Shown: positions 6,846 to 14,393 of the stretch, one piece after another
Layout of the letters: the number at the start of each line of letters is the position of its first letter
How positions within the stretch are numbered: the stretch's first letter is position 1
Virus record (IMG/VR): IMGVR_UViG_3300031951_000096
Coordinates: 1 to 64,000 of that record
Source of the DNA: a virus
Reading direction: 5' to 3' (one strand)
DNA length: 64,000 nucleotides
Translations under genes and position numbers: made by a program
Notes under the pieces: generated by a model
What the model was told of the DNA's origin: nothing
The model's database searches: none
Seen by the model: only the letters and a program-made list of their open reading frames with translations

Positions 6846-8339
6846 ATGAAAGCAATAATATTGGGTTCAGATTTATTGGAATACAATAATGATGTAAAAA
6901 TTTTAGAGATAAATACAAATACAACCATTTATAATCCTGGAGCTGAACTATTGGAATATGATGGGTTATTTGATATGTTAGTTCAGAATAACATATCAGA
7001 ATTTCATTTTATATATACTGAAAGAGATTCCCATTCACCATCTAATGAAAGATATCGATTTAAGGAAAAATTAGTTCAAAAATGTAATGAAAATAACATT
7101 TCTTTTAATGAATACATCGTTCCTTTTAATTCTGTTACGGTACCATATATAGAAGATTCTCCTACTAAATTTATATTAAGACAATCGTATGATACGACAG
7201 CATTGATTGATGACTCGTATTGTGCTGATAAATTTGGATTCTGTGAACTGATGAGCGGTAGCCAATATATACCAAAAACTTATTTTAGTTCATCTGAAGT
7301 TAGTATGGATACATTAAATAATGTTAGTTTTCAAACCAATGGAACACCAAATGTTATAGTAAAAGCACAGGCTCCTAGCTATGATACTGCATTATATCCA
7401 TCAATATATTCATTAGAATCACAATCTCAATTAGATTCATTAAAATCATCGAATACTTCGGAATACCTTATACAAGAATTTTTATATTCAACTGATAATT
7501 TAGTGGATAATAAATATTCTATAATAAGAAGCATTGATGTTATATATGGTAGTAATTTGGAAGTAATCAGTATGGGTGGATATAAGCAATCCACTGTAAT
7601 ACCAATTGATTTTATAGCTAATGAATTTACTGCTGATAGAAAATTAATTCAAAAGAGTAGACAGAAATACATCACAAAGGAAGTTGGTGTGAATCAAAAA
7701 ATTGAAAGTTATCACACCGATATGGACTCTAAAATTATTAATTATACGGGTTCAATTATTAATGCAAGTGATTTACAGATCGGAGATTATATTCGTTCAA
7801 TAGATTTTGTAGATTATAACGATAATCACGCTGCTAATTTTGAAGAAGGTAAATTAAATGTATTTGGATGGAGTGGTAGTTTATCAAAATCCAATGAAAC
7901 CTTACTTCAAACATCATCATCTTTACAAGGAATTATTTCTTCATCAATAGATACAATTTATATAAGGGTAACGACAGCTGATGGTAAAAGTTGGGTAGAT
8001 TCTCCATCGTGTACATACTATATTGAAGAATCCGGCTCAACATCAACAAGATTTGAAAAACTAAACCAAATGTATATTGGTGATAAATTAGTTGTAACCG
8101 ATTCTAATACACAACAATTATCGACATTAGAAATAACTAATTTAGAAATGGAACACGCTCAAATGATGGTTTACGGATTGGATTTCGAGCCATCCGACCT
8201 TTTTTTGGTTGATATCGGAGATGATGTTTTTTCAGTAATGCACAATAGTTGTTATTGTCCGTGGTCATATTGTGGAAACTATTGTTATGACAACACCTGT
8301 TCGGGTTGTGGCGGAGGCGGCCAACCCCCTAAACTTTAA
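6846..8339 (+). CDS. ATP-grasp-like protein with Hint-like C-terminal block and Cys-rich tail
   Basis: This 497-aa protein looks composite. Residues about 105-255 resemble an ATP-grasp ligase: KFILRQSYDTTA, NVIVKAQAP, EYLIQEFL (Q210-E211) and SIIRSIDVIYG. Residues about 300-467 resemble a Hint/intein-type fold: NASDLQIGDYIRSID, MYIGDKLVV, then VYGLDFEPSDLFLV...VMHNSC, similar to intein blocks F and G (VYDLxVE...FxV...VHN-C/S), with H466-N467. I see no block A nucleophile. After HN comes a 30-residue tail (468-497) with six Cys (469, 471, 476, 480, 485, 488), one Trp, three Tyr and a GCGGGG run, ending QPPKL. If the HN site cleaves, a Cys-rich peptide would be freed. The gene has its own late-type promoter motif. 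Domain calls are by eye. Confidence 0.6.
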   Translation: MKAIILGSDLLEYNNDVKILEINTNTTIYNPGAELLEYDGLFDMLVQNNISEFHFIYTERDSHSPSNERYRFKEKLVQKCNENNISFNEYIVPFNSVTVPYIEDSPTKFILRQSYDTTALIDDSYCADKFGFCELMSGSQYIPKTYFSSSEVSMDTLNNVSFQTNGTPNVIVKAQAPSYDTALYPSIYSLESQSQLDSLKSSNTSEYLIQEFLYSTDNLVDNKYSIIRSIDVIYGSNLEVISMGGYKQSTVIPIDFIANEFTADRKLIQKSRQKYITKEVGVNQKIESYHTDMDSKIINYTGSIINASDLQIGDYIRSIDFVDYNDNHAANFEEGKLNVFGWSGSLSKSNETLLQTSSSLQGIISSSIDTIYIRVTTADGKSWVDSPSCTYYIEESGSTSTRFEKLNQMYIGDKLVVTDSNTQQLSTLEITNLEMEHAQMMVYGLDFEPSDLFLVDIGDDVFSVMHNSCYCPWSYCGNYCYDNTCSGCGGGGQPPKL

Positions 8340-8351
8340 AATAATTTAATT

Positions 8352-8489
8352 ATGTCAGATATAAGAATTAATAGACCGATTCAAACGATTAAGCCAAGTA
8401 TTGTAGCTTTATCTAATGATACTAAAGTAAAAGTAAATGCTGCTATTCAAACGGTAGTTAATAAAATTAAAGATAGACATCTAAGTTAA
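8352..8489 (+). CDS. 45-aa protein of unknown function
   Basis: An ATG at 8352 opens 45 codons ending at TAA 8487-8489, filling the space between the ATP-grasp/Hint gene and the next oxygenase, which starts two bases later. It reads MSDIRINRPIQTIKPS at the N-terminus and ends in a basic helix-like stretch (VVNKIKDRHLS). Its placement beside a ligase-like gene within a set of tailoring enzymes makes a small acceptor or precursor peptide thinkable, but it lacks Cys, Trp and Tyr, so it is a poor substrate for halogenation or Tyr sulfation. It does not carry the shared KSLI-type tail. No recognised family. Confidence 0.6.
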   Translation: MSDIRINRPIQTIKPSIVALSNDTKVKVNAAIQTVVNKIKDRHLS

Positions 8490-8491
8490 AT

Positions 8492-9010
8492 ATGTTATAT
8501 CAATCAATCTTATTTTCACAAGAGGAATGTGAATATATTATTGACTTAAAATATAAGTATCCTCTGTTGGGTGATAATGGTAGATGGGATATATTCGATA
8601 ATTTCAAATATAAATTTTATGCACTAGAATTTATAGATGATATAAATTGGATTATAAATAGAATGTGTGATTTTTTTGAAAATGAAACTAAATTAAAAAT
8701 CCATACCCGACCTACAAAATTAAATTTACATCATTATACCATAGGTGATGAATTTGGTAAGCACATAGATACTGGATCACCTTTAAAAGAATGGAATGTA
8801 GGTATTGTTCTTAACGAAAATTTTATGGGAGGGGATTATCTCATTTTTGATGAAAACGATAATCCTATTTATATAAATAAAAAAATTGGTAATGTATGCA
8901 TATATCAATCACAGACACCTCATCAAGTTACTCCCATAACAAGTGGTGAAAGATGGGCGATTGCTATGTTTTTGCATAAATTTAGAATGCAAGAAAAATC
9001 AATTTTATGA
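8492..9010 (+). CDS. 2OG-Fe(II) oxygenase
   Basis: This 172-aa protein has H91-I-D93, FMGGDYLIFDE, H144 (TPHQV) and R154 (GERWAIAMF), a complete 2OG oxygenase active site. The N-terminal FSQEECEYIIDL matches the start of the paralogues at 2062 and 4501 (FSKEEC, FLNEDEC), so it has the same helical entry segment. It is the first recognisable enzyme after the ATP-grasp/Hint gene and the 45-aa protein, which makes those products candidate substrates. It ends EKSIL and overlaps the sulfotransferase start by 4 bases. Confidence 0.84.
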   Translation: MLYQSILFSQEECEYIIDLKYKYPLLGDNGRWDIFDNFKYKFYALEFIDDINWIINRMCDFFENETKLKIHTRPTKLNLHHYTIGDEFGKHIDTGSPLKEWNVGIVLNENFMGGDYLIFDENDNPIYINKKIGNVCIYQSQTPHQVTPITSGERWAIAMFLHKFRMQEKSIL

Positions 9011-9666
9011 AAATTTTAGTTTTGGCTACTCCTAGAAGTGGTTCTACCTCTTTAACTAAATTAATAAATGCACATTTAAATCCGGATTATTCCCTTTTTA
9101 TAGAACCATTTAATCCAAACTTTTATCAATTGTATAAAAACAAAGGATTCGATTTTCAAACTATTATACCATTGCAAAATTGTAATAATCTATTAGTAAA
9201 AACATTACTATTAGTTGAAAATAATGAGTATCCTTTAAAATCTTTTAATAGTTCGAATTCATATTTCGATTGGTGTATATCATTTTTCGATAAAATAATT
9301 TTATTGGATAGAATTGATAAATTAGCACAATCTGAAAGTTTTGCTTTTAATGAAACTATGTTTAGAAAATACGGCATAGATTGGCATACTCCAAAAAAAT
9401 ACAATATAGCAGAAATAGATTCTTTATATATTCAAAATATGGTAGATAGATATACGGCATCCGCTAAATTACTATCTAGTATATCAATCAAATGTGAACA
9501 ACCCATTTTTTATTATGAAGATATATTCGAATCCTATAAAAAGGGTGAGATAGAAAAAATATTTAATTATTTGGAAATAAACTTAATAGATTCATATTAT
9601 AATGAATTTATATTATCTGAAACTAAAAAGGTTAGAATACAAAATACTTTAAATAAGATTATATAA
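9007..9666 (+). CDS. Sulfotransferase-family protein (P-loop TPRSGSTSL type)
   Basis: This 219-aa protein starts with ILVLATPRSGSTSL (residues 3-16), the 5'-phosphosulfate-binding P-loop seen in carbohydrate and Stf0-like sulfotransferases. ILLDRIDKLAQSESF follows at about residues 98-112, where the 3'-phosphate-binding Arg/Ser are expected (R-x5-S). It is clearly different from the sulfotransferase at 5070, so two acceptors or two positions are likely. PAPS would come from the APS kinase at the window start. The protein ends LNKII and its stop shares one base with the next ATG. Confidence 0.82.
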   Translation: MKILVLATPRSGSTSLTKLINAHLNPDYSLFIEPFNPNFYQLYKNKGFDFQTIIPLQNCNNLLVKTLLLVENNEYPLKSFNSSNSYFDWCISFFDKIILLDRIDKLAQSESFAFNETMFRKYGIDWHTPKKYNIAEIDSLYIQNMVDRYTASAKLLSSISIKCEQPIFYYEDIFESYKKGEIEKIFNYLEINLIDSYYNEFILSETKKVRIQNTLNKII

Positions 9667-10352
9667 TGTTTTGTTTTTGCTTTCTTGCATACGGCGATGA
9701 ACATATTAATGAATTTAATATAGTTGCAAAATCTATATTGGATTTAGATAAGGATTTTAAAATAATAGTCGGAACTGATTCTCCTTCAAAAATTATCGAA
9801 GGTGTTTATAGGGTTATAAAATTATCGGAATCATTTAATTACAATTTAAAAAGAATTGTTATTGGGGAGGCTTTGACTGAATTTGATACACTATTTTTTT
9901 TAGATACAGATACATTTATCAAAAGTGATGCGGATTTTTTTATACTGAATCATATAGATGAAGGATTTCATGCATCGAAAATAGTTGGATTGGATGAATT
10001 GAGAGATGTATATGGATCGTTGGAATATATGAAAGATTATTTATCTATTCTTACTACCGTAACCGATGATGCTTTAGAATTGATACATGAAGGTAAATTT
10101 GTTTTGCATATAAAAGATAATGATAAAAAACGTAGTTTTATTCAATGGTGGGAAAAGATTGATAGGCAAACTAGACCTTATCAAAAATTGGCTTACGATT
10201 TACCTGGTGCTATGGAGGGTATTATAATATGGATTGCTGTTAAAAAATCTATGATTGATTTAAAAATTGTAGATAGTGAGCTTAAAACATTATTTGAATC
10301 AATTAAACACTTTGGAAAAGCTAATATAAAACTCAAAAAATCATTGATTTAA
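9666..10352 (+). CDS. Glycosyltransferase-like protein (GT8/DxD type)
   Basis: This 228-aa protein shows a GT-A pattern: an N-terminal strand FCFLAYGDEHI, FKIIVGTDSP, then FDTLFFLDTDTFI with a D80-T-D82 metal/nucleotide-sugar motif. Near the end, AYDLPGAMEGIIIW resembles the acceptor-side region of small GT8-like enzymes. It would transfer a sugar from an NDP-sugar in the cytoplasm. The protein is somewhat shorter than typical GT8 enzymes. It ends KKSLI. The neighbouring RmlC-like gene (11210) suggests that deoxysugar chemistry may be involved. Confidence 0.65.
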   Translation: MFCFCFLAYGDEHINEFNIVAKSILDLDKDFKIIVGTDSPSKIIEGVYRVIKLSESFNYNLKRIVIGEALTEFDTLFFLDTDTFIKSDADFFILNHIDEGFHASKIVGLDELRDVYGSLEYMKDYLSILTTVTDDALELIHEGKFVLHIKDNDKKRSFIQWWEKIDRQTRPYQKLAYDLPGAMEGIIIWIAVKKSMIDLKIVDSELKTLFESIKHFGKANIKLKKSLI

Positions 10353-10353
10353 T

Positions 10354-11205
10354 ATGGAATATTTAACAAATAAAATTCTAAAATACAGATGTGAATTAGA
10401 TGATTTAAATTTAAAACCGAATGAAACTTATGAATATATACCAACTGATTCAAAGGAATTTTGGGATAGGCATATTATTTCAGAACTGGATAAACCCAGT
10501 ATTCAATATTACGAATTAAATCCAATAGAATACAAACTAAATAATGCTGGATTTAGAACTCCGGATGATTTTAATTCATATGATGAAGGTGATGTTTATT
10601 TAGGGTGTTCTCATACATTTGGAATAGGTCATCATTTAGAAAATGTATGGTCTTATAAATTAAGTAAAATATTAGGTCGTAAATTTTGGAATTTGGGAAT
10701 AGGGGGTACAGGAACGGATACCCATTTTAGATTATTATTTGCTTTTTATAAAGAACTTAAAATAAAAAATATATTCCATTATGCGCCATTGTATCCTCGA
10801 TATGAATTTATTGAAAATGGAAGACCTCACTGGTATATTATCGCGAACTATAATAAAAATTGGGAATCTAAATTTGGTAATCTAATGAAAGAGTCTCTTT
10901 TAACTAATGAGCAAGTTGAATTAAATTGGCATAAAAACACTTCGGCGATAAGAGGGTTGGCAAGTGAAATTGGAGCAAATTATTATGTAATTGAAGGTAG
11001 TAGAGGATGGCATGGTAGAGACGATGAATCACTTTTAGCAAGAGATTTATTACATCATACCACAAAATACCATCATTCGGTATATCAAGATTTTTTAAAG
11101 TTATACGATGATAATTTGTATTCTACTTTTAAAGATGTGAATGAACCAATAATGAACATTAAAAAATATATGAAAGATAATTATACTAAAAGTAAGTTAA
11201 TTTAA
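10354..11205 (+). CDS. SGNH-like hydrolase-fold protein
   Basis: This 283-aa protein has VYLGCSHTFGIG at residues 81-92, a variant of SGNH block I with Ser86 as possible nucleophile. NLGIGGTGTDT follows, matching block II/III Gly and Asn/Thr positions, and a C-terminal ARDLLHHTTKYHH provides the D-x-x-H type residues of block V. Such GCSxTxG proteins are frequent in phages and of unknown substrate; O-acyl sugar hydrolysis is the usual idea. The first 60 residues (YEYIPTDSKEFW) are a separate N-terminal region. The protein ends SKLI, the last clear member of the shared-tail set. Confidence 0.6.
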   Translation: MEYLTNKILKYRCELDDLNLKPNETYEYIPTDSKEFWDRHIISELDKPSIQYYELNPIEYKLNNAGFRTPDDFNSYDEGDVYLGCSHTFGIGHHLENVWSYKLSKILGRKFWNLGIGGTGTDTHFRLLFAFYKELKIKNIFHYAPLYPRYEFIENGRPHWYIIANYNKNWESKFGNLMKESLLTNEQVELNWHKNTSAIRGLASEIGANYYVIEGSRGWHGRDDESLLARDLLHHTTKYHHSVYQDFLKLYDDNLYSTFKDVNEPIMNIKKYMKDNYTKSKLI

Positions 11206-11209
11206 AGTT

Positions 11210-11755
11210 ATGAGCAATAAATGGGATGAGTTTCAAGTTTCTCCATCAAAAAAATTTGGATTTGATGTTCCGGTATTTCAACCATCGGTATTCAGAGAGT
11301 ATAGAGGTGAAATATGGACAACATATCATTCGGAACAGCATCCGGTAATGAATCACATACATTATGATAAAAGTGAACTTTCAATACATGGAAGATTTTC
11401 ACGTTCTTACAAAGGTGTATTAAGAGGATTACATTGGGATAAAAAGACTTGGAAATTAGTTCAAGCGGTAGTAGGTGATATATATTTGGTTGTTTTAGAT
11501 ATGAGAGAAGGTTCACCAACTTATGGAGATTGGGAATCATACATTATAACCGAAAGATTGAGAAATCAGGTATTAGTTCCGCCGGGATTTGCAAATGGAC
11601 ATTATGCACTAACCGATTGTATGTTTCACTATAACCTATTTTATAAAGATGGTTATGTGGATGCAGATGAACAATATGTAGTTAAGTGGAATGATCCAGA
11701 GTTTCAAATGGAATGGCCTACAAATAATCCAATATTACAAAAAAGAGATAGATGA
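11210..11755 (+). CDS. dTDP-4-dehydrorhamnose 3,5-epimerase-like (RmlC family) protein
   Basis: This 181-aa protein has the RmlC cupin signatures: SFSRSYKGVLRGLHW-like block (G68-W76, with the catalytic His75 of LRGLHW), VVGDIYLVVLDMREGSPTYG and VPPGFANGHY at 123-132. Y156 sits where the conserved acid/base Tyr lies in family members. The family epimerises C3 and/or C5 of nucleotide-linked 4-keto-6-deoxysugars. No RmlA, RmlB or RmlD is in the window, so the enzyme would have to use host-made sugars. It lacks the shared KSLI-type tail and ends QKRDR, and its stop overlaps the next start (ATGA). Confidence 0.85.
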   Translation: MSNKWDEFQVSPSKKFGFDVPVFQPSVFREYRGEIWTTYHSEQHPVMNHIHYDKSELSIHGRFSRSYKGVLRGLHWDKKTWKLVQAVVGDIYLVVLDMREGSPTYGDWESYIITERLRNQVLVPPGFANGHYALTDCMFHYNLFYKDGYVDADEQYVVKWNDPEFQMEWPTNNPILQKRDR

Positions 11756-12777
11756 TAAAACCTTACATTAAAAACGAATGGGGAAAACTTAAACAAATAA
11801 TTGTAGGAAGACCTGAATTTGCACAAATACCAACCGTTAGAGATAAATCCCTACACACAATTGATTATGCTAATTACACCGATGAACAATTTCTTCGTAT
11901 TCCATATGGAAGATATCCTAATTGGATGATTGAAGAAACAATTGAAGATTTGGATGATTTAAGTAAAACATTAGAGGGGTTAGGGGTAGAAGTATTCAGA
12001 CCCGCTTTAATTGATTGGAGTGAAAAATATGTAACTGAAAATTGGGAAGTAGATGGGTATTATGGATATTGCCCACGAGATTCTATGTTAGTTATAGAAG
12101 ATAAAGTAATTGCTACACCTATGGCTCTCCGTCAAAGACAAAATGAAGCGAGGGCATTTAAACACCTTTTCGATGAAAACCATTGGGTAGATTTTCCTAA
12201 ACCTAAATTATTGGATTCTATTTATGATAGGGGATTGTTACCTGGCCCAACATTAGGGAACGAAGAACCTGTATTTGATGCTGCTAACCTGTTAAAGTGT
12301 AATAACGATATAATCTATTTGGTTTCCAATACCGGTAACTTAGCAGGTGCACAATATTTACAAAAATGGTTGGATGAAAACATGAAAGAAAAGTACAAAG
12401 TTCATCCTATTCAAGATGTATATGCATTCATCCATATTGATACCACTTTCGTGTTGATTAGAGAGGGACTGGTCTTACTTAATCCTAAAAGGGTAAATGA
12501 TACCAATATGCCAGAAGTCTTTCGCAAATGGGATAAAATCTACTCTCCTGAGATGGTTGACACTCCTTTCCTAGAACATTGGGCGGAAGCATCGCCGTGG
12601 TTGGGAATGAACACCCTTTCTTACGATGAAAACACTATGATTGTAGAAGAACGACAAATTCCACTTATGAGAGAATTAAAAAAGTGGGGAGTGGATTCTA
12701 TACCTGTCAAAATGAGACACGCTAGAACTTTTAGTGGAGGCCCTCATTGTGTAACATTAGATACAATTAGAGAATAA
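11752..12777 (+). CDS. Amidinotransferase family protein (glycine / inosamine amidinotransferase-like)
   Basis: This 341-aa protein matches the amidinotransferase fold. It has WGKLKQIIVGRPE at the start, RDSMLVIEDKVI, EPVFDAAN with the conserved Asp, HIDTTFVLI with the catalytic His-Asp region, and GGPHCVT with nucleophile Cys333 near the C-terminus. Known members move the amidino group of arginine to glycine or to amino-inositol and amino-sugar acceptors in antibiotic biosynthesis. Following an RmlC-like gene, an amino-sugar acceptor is a reasonable guess. The gene ends the gapless cluster; a host-type promoter for the next gene follows immediately. Confidence 0.88.
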   Translation: MIKPYIKNEWGKLKQIIVGRPEFAQIPTVRDKSLHTIDYANYTDEQFLRIPYGRYPNWMIEETIEDLDDLSKTLEGLGVEVFRPALIDWSEKYVTENWEVDGYYGYCPRDSMLVIEDKVIATPMALRQRQNEARAFKHLFDENHWVDFPKPKLLDSIYDRGLLPGPTLGNEEPVFDAANLLKCNNDIIYLVSNTGNLAGAQYLQKWLDENMKEKYKVHPIQDVYAFIHIDTTFVLIREGLVLLNPKRVNDTNMPEVFRKWDKIYSPEMVDTPFLEHWAEASPWLGMNTLSYDENTMIVEERQIPLMRELKKWGVDSIPVKMRHARTFSGGPHCVTLDTIRE

Positions 12778-12781
12778 TTTA

Positions 12782-12813
12782 TTTGGAAATCACACAATTT
12801 TTTAGTATCTTTG
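12782..12813 (+). promoter_or_regulatory. Bacteroidetes-type promoter (TTTG - 20 nt - TATCTTTG)
   Basis: TTTG at 12782-12785 and TATCTTTG at 12806-12813 are separated by 20 bases, matching the primary sigma factor consensus of Bacteroidetes (-33 TTTG, -7 TAnnTTTG). It lies in the gap after the amidinotransferase and 18 bases before the methyltransferase ATG. Confidence 0.75.
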
Positions 12814-12831
12814 AATACTAATAAAATCATA

Positions 12832-14391
12832 ATGTCAGAAAAGAAGTATTTTTACGAAAAGTGTGATTATTTTAATGAACCTCATATTAACTTAAAGTAT
12901 GAAGATGTTCTTAAAATGACACTTAAAGAATTTGAAGATTGGGTGACAATGTTCAGAAAAACGGTTGTTGAAGTTTGGAATGAAACGGGTGCACCTCCTC
13001 GTATTGGTTCTTCGGAAGCCGAGATTATTGAACAATTTTCAAAATTACAAACCTATAAGGTAGATAAGTTCGAAGAAAAGGATGATGACGGTGATGAGGT
13101 AATCTTTAATTTCAATAAATTTGCTACACCAGTAAATCAGTTCTTTCCTGCGATGTATAAAACGGGTATCGGTGGTTCAACTTACGATAAACCGAAACCA
13201 TCTATTTACGATATTTTTTGTAATGATGAATATCTCGCTGAATTTGCAAAACAAATGAGGAGATTGACTCGACAAGATGCAATGTATCGTTTCTCAAAAA
13301 CTCTTGCAAAAGGAAATAAAGAACACCATAATTCACATTTACCAACTGCAAAAGAATGGATTGAAAAATGGATGAGTGGTGATGTATGGGAAGGGCATGA
13401 TTTTTGTTTGGCTCAAACCGATAGCCGAATTGAATCCTTACCGATTACTGCGGAAGAAGTTAAAGAGTTATACAAAGCGGGTATAATTCAGTATAAACAT
13501 ATTTCATCTCTTAAAACTGCTAATTGGGGCGAAGATATAGATTCATTAGTTGATTTAGAAAAACAACCTATTCAATTAAAGTGGTATCCATTAGGTCAAA
13601 CTATATTTCCGGAGGCAACTGCGGCATTTAGAATTGGAATGGGAACACAGGCAGCCGTAAACTTTCCTCCACTTACTGCGAAGTATTTGTATCAAAGATT
13701 TACAAACCATATTAAAGAGCAAAAGCAAATTAACATTTATGACCCATCATCCGGTTGGGGTGGTAGAATTTTAGGGGCATTGAGTGTAGATGATAGAAAC
13801 CTTCACTATATTGGGAATGATCCGAATACTGAAAATTATATTGAGGAAATAGGTAAGACTCGTTATGAGTATTTGGCTGAGTTTTTTAATTCGCGTATAC
13901 CTGGTGCGGCTAATCCATTTTGGGGGCATAAAAATACCTATGAGATTTATAGAACGGGTAGTGAGATTATTAGTAATGAGGTTGGATTTCAAAAATGGAA
14001 AGGGCAATTAGATTTTATATTTACTTCACCTCCATATTTTGATAGAGAAAGGTATTCCGATGATGAAACCCAATCATTTAAGAAATTTAGTAATTATGAA
14101 AGTTGGAGAGATGGATTTTTACGACCTACCTTAACAACCGCATACGAATACTTACGAAATGATAGATATATTCTTTGGAACATTGCGGACATTAAAATTG
14201 GTAAAAGTTTTTATCCATTAGAGCAAGATAGTATTGATATACTTACTGAATTAGGTATGGAATATAAGGGTAAGATAAAGATGACGATGTCTCCAATGAC
14301 AGGTGTTGATTTATCAAATGTAAAAAATAGTATGAAGATAAATGGTGAGTTTTACAAATACGAACCTATATTTATATTTTATAAGAAGTAA
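12832..14391 (+). CDS. DNA methyltransferase with TSPPY motif (N4-cytosine/N6-adenine class)
   Basis: This 519-aa protein has the SAM-binding block DPSSGWGGR at residues 304-312 and the catalytic TSPPYF at 398-403. WRDGFLRPTL and YILWNIADIKIG follow, as in amino-methyltransferases acting on exocyclic amines. The first 300 residues are unrecognised and could hold a target-recognition or accessory region. The start at 12832 is preferred because a TTG at 12811 lies inside the promoter -7 box. The gene has its own host-type promoter, so it is probably early. A role in protecting phage DNA against host restriction is likely. The tmRNA begins three bases after its stop. Confidence 0.82.
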   Translation: MSEKKYFYEKCDYFNEPHINLKYEDVLKMTLKEFEDWVTMFRKTVVEVWNETGAPPRIGSSEAEIIEQFSKLQTYKVDKFEEKDDDGDEVIFNFNKFATPVNQFFPAMYKTGIGGSTYDKPKPSIYDIFCNDEYLAEFAKQMRRLTRQDAMYRFSKTLAKGNKEHHNSHLPTAKEWIEKWMSGDVWEGHDFCLAQTDSRIESLPITAEEVKELYKAGIIQYKHISSLKTANWGEDIDSLVDLEKQPIQLKWYPLGQTIFPEATAAFRIGMGTQAAVNFPPLTAKYLYQRFTNHIKEQKQINIYDPSSGWGGRILGALSVDDRNLHYIGNDPNTENYIEEIGKTRYEYLAEFFNSRIPGAANPFWGHKNTYEIYRTGSEIISNEVGFQKWKGQLDFIFTSPPYFDRERYSDDETQSFKKFSNYESWRDGFLRPTLTTAYEYLRNDRYILWNIADIKIGKSFYPLEQDSIDILTELGMEYKGKIKMTMSPMTGVDLSNVKNSMKINGEFYKYEPIFIFYKK

Positions 14392-14393
14392 TT

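Noticed and set aside
1-12777. Reading the tailoring cluster as a bacterial genomic island rather than phage DNA
   Set aside because: It runs without a break in style into tail, sigma factor and replication genes, has no integrase, tRNA or transposase at its edge, and its members resemble known accessory genes of T4-like marine phages.
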